A DNA stretch of 9,265 nt from Caldisericota bacterium. GTDB lineage: Bacteria; Caldisericota; Caldisericia; Cryosericales; Cryosericaceae. The notes beneath the pieces were generated by a model that was not told where the DNA came from, did not search any database, and worked only from the letters and a program-made list of their open reading frames with translations. This document shows, piece by piece, positions 6,968 through 9,265 of the stretch (the stretch's first letter is position 1; the number at the start of each line of letters is the position of its first letter). Position numbers and translations under genes: made by a program. The DNA lies in the NCBI GenBank assembly GCA_022710025.1, contig JAKLHS010000021.1, positions 1 through 9,265 of the forward strand, written 5' to 3'.

Positions 6968-6995
6968 TTGACAATATGGACAGTGTTTCTAAAAT
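6968..6995 (+). promoter_or_regulatory. Promoter of the trkA-trkA-trkH operon
   Basis: A perfect TTGACA (6968-6973) is followed after 16 bases by TAAAAT (6990-6995), 5 of 6 matches to the -10 consensus. Transcription would start near 7002, giving a leader of about 30 bases before ATG 7034. No other promoter is visible between the four genes, so this one probably serves the whole operon. Confidence 0.75.
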
Positions 6996-7018
6996 AGCGC
7001 CTTTGCAGATGGGTTTCA

Positions 7019-7024
7019 GAGGAG
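7019..7024 (+). promoter_or_regulatory. Ribosome binding site that sets the first trkA start
   Basis: GAGGAG ends directly against the upstream ATG at 7025, which is too close to use. It lies 9 bases before ATG 7034, a good distance. The start is therefore placed at 7034, which also gives the usual TrkA N-terminus MYIVIAG, as in the second trkA. Confidence 0.75.
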
Positions 7025-7033
7025 ATGAGCAGC

Positions 7034-7696
7034 ATGTACATCGTCATTGCCGGCTGCGGCCGGCTCGGGGCATACCTTGCCACCAGGCTCTCGAAAGAGG
7101 GAAACGACGTGGCGATCGTCGATCGTAACGCAGACAACTTCGCGCGTCTCAGTGACGATTTTGACGGCGCGACGGTCGCGGGGGTGGAGTTTGACATCGC
7201 CGTCCTCAAATCGGCCGGCATCGAGCACGCAGACGGTTTTGCAGCGGTAAGCAATGCAGACAACATCAACATCATGGCGGCCGAGGTTGCCAAGACGATC
7301 TTCAATGTGCCCATGATCGTGGCGCGTGTCTTCGATCCGATCAAAGGCGAGACATATCGCGCTCTCGGTCTGGAAACCGTGTGTCCTACGACTTCTGCGG
7401 CCGACATTATCTACAGCAAGTTCATGGTACGGCGAGAGGATGCTCATCTGATCCTTCCCGGTGGCGGTGTCGAGCTGATGGAAGTGACGATTCACGGGAA
7501 TGCTCCGGCGGCGACGGTGAGCACGATCGAGGCTCTGGACGATTTCAAAATCATCTCTCGGACCCGTGGGACAGCAACGGATTTTCCCAGGGCGCAGGAT
7601 ACCGTCATTGACGGAGATCGCCTGCTGGTTGCCACCCACGTGCAGGATGTGTCGAAGGTCGCCGCGATCTTCCATCTCGACAGGGAGGTGAGATAA
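7034..7696 (+). CDS. trkA: TrkA-type K+ uptake regulatory subunit, first copy
   Basis: This cytoplasmic RCK protein gates the TrkH potassium channel in response to bound nucleotides. From ATG 7034 it has 220 residues: one Rossmann RCK_N domain (about 1-135) and one RCK_C ligand domain (about 138-218). That is half the length of the E. coli TrkA, which carries two such units in one chain. Seen motifs are IAGCGRLG (5-12, GxGxxG), Asp30 closing strand 2 (NAD(H) ribose binding) and VARVFDP (96-102). The second acidic residue of the usual GD motif after strand 3 is replaced in GVEFD (50-54). It is the first gene of the operon and is followed after 3 bases by the second copy, so the two products probably assemble as a mixed ring under TrkH. 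The arrangement resembles the tandem ceoB-ceoC genes of mycobacteria. Confidence 0.93.
   Translation: MYIVIAGCGRLGAYLATRLSKEGNDVAIVDRNADNFARLSDDFDGATVAGVEFDIAVLKSAGIEHADGFAAVSNADNINIMAAEVAKTIFNVPMIVARVFDPIKGETYRALGLETVCPTTSAADIIYSKFMVRREDAHLILPGGGVELMEVTIHGNAPAATVSTIEALDDFKIISRTRGTATDFPRAQDTVIDGDRLLVATHVQDVSKVAAIFHLDREVR
7684..7691 (+). promoter_or_regulatory. Full-length Shine-Dalgarno for the second trkA
   Basis: GGAGGTGA matches the anti-Shine-Dalgarno tail of 16S rRNA over eight bases and ends 8 bases before ATG 7700. It lies inside the last codons of the first trkA, so the second copy should be made at a high rate, at least as high as the first. Confidence 0.75.
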
Positions 7697-7699
7697 GCT

Positions 7700-8353
7700 A
7701 TGTACGTTGTCATTGCGGGCGGCGGAAAGGTCGGCTCGTATCTCGCTCACCTGCTTGTGGACAAGGGACATGATGTGGCCGTCATCGAACAGCAGGAAGC
7801 GGCATGTGCCGCTCTCTCCGATTGGGGACGCGCATTGGTCATCAACGGAGATTGCTGTGACCTGGGCGCATTGATCGACGCGGGAATCGAGAAGACGGAT
7901 CGGTTTGCGGCCGTGACAGGCGACGACGCCAACAACCTGGTGGCCTGCCAGTTGGCTAAGGTCAGGTTCAAGGTGCCGCTGACGACGGCACGTATCAACG
8001 ATCCTCGCAACGAGGACGTCTTTCACAAGTTCGGTGTGGACTTTGCTCTCAACTCCACCAATGTCCTGGCTACGGTCATCGAGGAGGGGATCGTTGTCAA
8101 CGATCTCATACCGCTGGTGTCTCTTGCCAAGGGCAAAGCGACGTTGGTGGAGCTCAACGTGGCGGCTGGCTCGTCAGCCGCCGGCAGGACGCTGCGGGAG
8201 CTCACCTGGCCTCGAGGATGCGTTGTGGCTTCGATCATTCATGAGGGAATGGTAGTGTTTCCACGAGGCGCCACCGTCATCAACGCCGGCGACACCGTCG
8301 TAGGTCTCGTCGCCCCTGAGGCGGAGCAACAGTTCAGAGAGGTATTCCACTGA
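7700..8353 (+). CDS. trkA: TrkA-type K+ uptake regulatory subunit, second copy
   Basis: This second RCK protein has 217 residues with RCK_N (about 1-135) and RCK_C (about 140-217). IAGGGKVG (5-12) is the nucleotide-binding loop, Glu30 ends strand 2, and INGDCCD (48-54) holds the classical GD motif that is altered in the first copy. AVTGDDANNLVA (71-82) is typical of the family. The two copies are clearly diverged from each other (for example GCGRLG against GGGKVG, Asp30 against Glu30), so this is an old, probably functional pairing rather than a fresh duplication. The gene starts 3 bases after the first trkA stop and ends 1 base before the small ORF that leads to trkH. Its RCK_C domain keeps the ELTWPRGCVVASIIHEG core (167-183), while the corresponding part of the first copy is shorter and less regular. 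Confidence 0.94.
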   Translation: MYVVIAGGGKVGSYLAHLLVDKGHDVAVIEQQEAACAALSDWGRALVINGDCCDLGALIDAGIEKTDRFAAVTGDDANNLVACQLAKVRFKVPLTTARINDPRNEDVFHKFGVDFALNSTNVLATVIEEGIVVNDLIPLVSLAKGKATLVELNVAAGSSAAGRTLRELTWPRGCVVASIIHEGMVVFPRGATVINAGDTVVGLVAPEAEQQFREVFH

Positions 8354-8354
8354 T

Positions 8355-8489
8355 ATGCAGAACCACGGTCGGAACCATCACTGCATCATTCGCAACGAAG
8401 TGCTCGGCATCCTGACGGAAATCGGGTTCACGTGTGGCCTTGTCGGCGTCGGATTTCTTATAAGCTGCCTTTTCATGATGGGTCGCTGA
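8355..8489 (+). CDS. 44-residue single-span membrane peptide between trkA and trkH
   Basis: This short open frame begins with ATG one base after the trkA stop and ends in TGA four bases before the trkH ATG. It fits the operon exactly, with no other use for the 140-base gap. The product has a polar, histidine-containing head MQNHGRNHH (1-9) and basic R13, then one continuous hydrophobic stretch (about 16-42, GFTCGLVGVGFLISCLFMM at 24-42), and ends in Gly-Arg. It is predicted to span the membrane once. I do not recognise the family. By analogy only, small single-span subunits stabilise other K+ pumps (KdpF in Kdp). Its ribosome site is weak: GAGAGG ends about 12 bases upstream, so it is probably translated by coupling to trkA. 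It could instead be only a coupling leader for trkH. The frame is certain; its expression is inferred. Confidence 0.6.
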   Translation: MQNHGRNHHCIIRNEVLGILTEIGFTCGLVGVGFLISCLFMMGR

Positions 8490-8493
8490 ACGC

Positions 8494-9265
8494 ATGATTC
8501 GCAGGATCTGGAAGGAAGATTACCGCATCATCGGTTACTACACGGGCCGCGTCACTGTCGGCGTTGGATATCTCATGCTTGTTCCCATGGTGACGAGCAT
8601 CATCTTCCGCGAATGGTCTCCGGCAATTGATTTCGCGTTATCCGCCGTATTGACGTTGCTGGTCGGCTACACACTGTCGCTCATCTGCCGCACGCCGAAT
8701 ACGCCTGGACTCACCCATGCCATGGTCATAGCGGCTGCGTCATGGCTGCTGGCGATGGCGCTATCCGCTGTTCCCTACATGCTGAGCGGGCATATGGGCT
8801 CATTCCTCGATGCGTGCTTCGACACGATGAGCGGCTACACAACGACGGGAATCTTCCTCCTGCAGGACCTCGATCACCTGTCTCAGGGCCTCAACATGTG
8901 GCGACATCTGCTTACATACGTAGGCGGACAGGGGATCGTGGTACTGGCGTTGACATACTTGATCGGATCGACGGGCGGCGCTTTCAAGATCATGGTTGGT
9001 GAGGGGAAAGAAGAGAAGCTCGAACCCAACGTCCGGCACATAGCCAACCAGATCTGGCACATCTCATTCGTCTACCTGGCTGTCGGAACGGTGGTTCTCG
9101 GTGGTATCGGGATCGCGGAAGGCATACAGCCACACCTTGCATTTCTCCACGGGGCTTACATCTTCATGTCGGCGTGGAGCACAGGCGGGTTTGCGCCGTA
9201 TAGCCAGAATATGCTCTATTACCACAGCAGCGCCATGGAAATCGCGAGCATGGTCATCTTCATTC
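8494..9265 (+). CDS. trkH: TrkH K+ channel/transport subunit (3' end beyond window)
   Basis: This is the membrane pore subunit of the Trk potassium-uptake system, which takes in K+ with the membrane potential and is gated by TrkA. The frame stays open to the window end, giving the first 257 residues of a protein usually near 450-500. The N-terminus MIRRIWKEDYRIIGYYTG leads into the first span. Selectivity-filter loop 1 reads FDTMSGYTTTG (109-119) and loop 2 reads FMSAWSTGGFAP (224-235). Both have the glycine needed for K+ selection, so two of the four pore repeats are in view. TYVGGQGIVVL (141-151) is the family-typical second helix after pore 1. ATG 8494 is the only start codon after the in-frame stop at 8476-8478. 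It has no Shine-Dalgarno and follows the small-ORF stop by 4 bases, so translation is probably coupled. Confidence 0.95.
   Translation, partial: MIRRIWKEDYRIIGYYTGRVTVGVGYLMLVPMVTSIIFREWSPAIDFALSAVLTLLVGYTLSLICRTPNTPGLTHAMVIAAASWLLAMALSAVPYMLSGHMGSFLDACFDTMSGYTTTGIFLLQDLDHLSQGLNMWRHLLTYVGGQGIVVLALTYLIGSTGGAFKIMVGEGKEEKLEPNVRHIANQIWHISFVYLAVGTVVLGGIGIAEGIQPHLAFLHGAYIFMSAWSTGGFAPYSQNMLYYHSSAMEIASMVIFI

Larger units (their letters stand above)
6733..7033. other. Divergent control region between hppA and the trk operon
   Basis: This stretch contains back-to-back promoters for hppA (- strand, 6806-6832) and the trk operon (+ strand, 6968-6995), with about 135 bases between their -35 boxes. The only symmetric element I see in that middle part is CCGCA-ACA-TGCGG (6904-6916), a small hairpin or possible operator half. 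No gene is supported here: a minus-strand open frame covers part of it but lacks family features. Confidence 0.55.

Noticed and set aside
7025..7027. ATG 7025 as the start of the first trkA
   Set aside because: It directly abuts GAGGAG, leaving no spacing. ATG 7034 is 9 bases away and gives the standard N-terminus shared with the second copy.
6829..7407. A minus-strand frame covering the divergent promoter region
   Set aside because: It would overlap the trk promoter and the first trkA, and its product has no family features. The consensus promoters explain the region better.
7016..8026. A 336-codon minus-strand open frame opposite the two trkA genes
   Set aside because: The product is rich in Arg, His and Asp with no recognisable domain, and it lies antisense to two clear RCK genes. 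It is a frame shadow.

Overview
The window is about 9.3 kb of ordinary-looking bacterial chromosome. By eye its G+C is moderately above one half, it is densely coded, and it has clear GGAGG-type ribosome binding sites. Nothing in it names a phylum. HrcA/CIRCE heat-shock control, a K+-independent proton pyrophosphatase of what looks like the divergent subfamily, a TrkA pair encoded as two separate genes and an SLC45/GPH-like transporter would fit a deep-branching anaerobe or a Gram-positive-type lineage. That is only a guess. There are no rRNA, tRNA, CRISPR or insertion sequences, and no sign of recent gene transfer.

Layout from left to right. (1) Bases 1-956, + strand: the 3' part of an ABC-2 type membrane permease gene, cut by the window edge. 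(2) Bases 960-2306, - strand: a 12-segment MFS sugar-type transporter. It meets the permease gene tail to tail with 3 bases between the stops, and a perfect 10-bp hairpin lies inside its last codons. (3) Bases 2402-3835, - strand: pyruvate kinase (pyk), 95 bases upstream of the transporter gene. (4) Bases 3952-4443, - strand: a small heat-shock protein (Hsp20) gene. It has its own promoter covered by a near-perfect CIRCE operator (16 of 18 arm bases) and its own intrinsic terminator. (5) Bases 4762-6732, - strand: a membrane-bound H+-translocating pyrophosphatase (hppA) with a strong terminator and a consensus promoter. (6) Bases 6733-7033: a divergent control region with one promoter firing each way. 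(7) From 7034 to the window end, + strand: a potassium-uptake operon, trkA - trkA - 44-codon membrane peptide - trkH, with trkH cut by the edge.

How the genes fit together. The pyrophosphatase converts pyrophosphate from biosynthesis into a proton gradient, and a Trk system uses the membrane potential to import K+; the two transcription units are divergent. Pyruvate kinase and the membrane pyrophosphatase belong to families that exist in K+-dependent and K+-independent forms. Both copies here carry the lysine that replaces K+, so both core energy enzymes next to the K+ importer are predicted not to need K+.

The items most worth a second look are the unannotated 44-codon single-span peptide between trkA and trkH, the unusual ion-gate residues of the pyrophosphatase (Gln and Asp where Glu is typical), the paired K+-independence signatures, and the CIRCE operator on hsp20.
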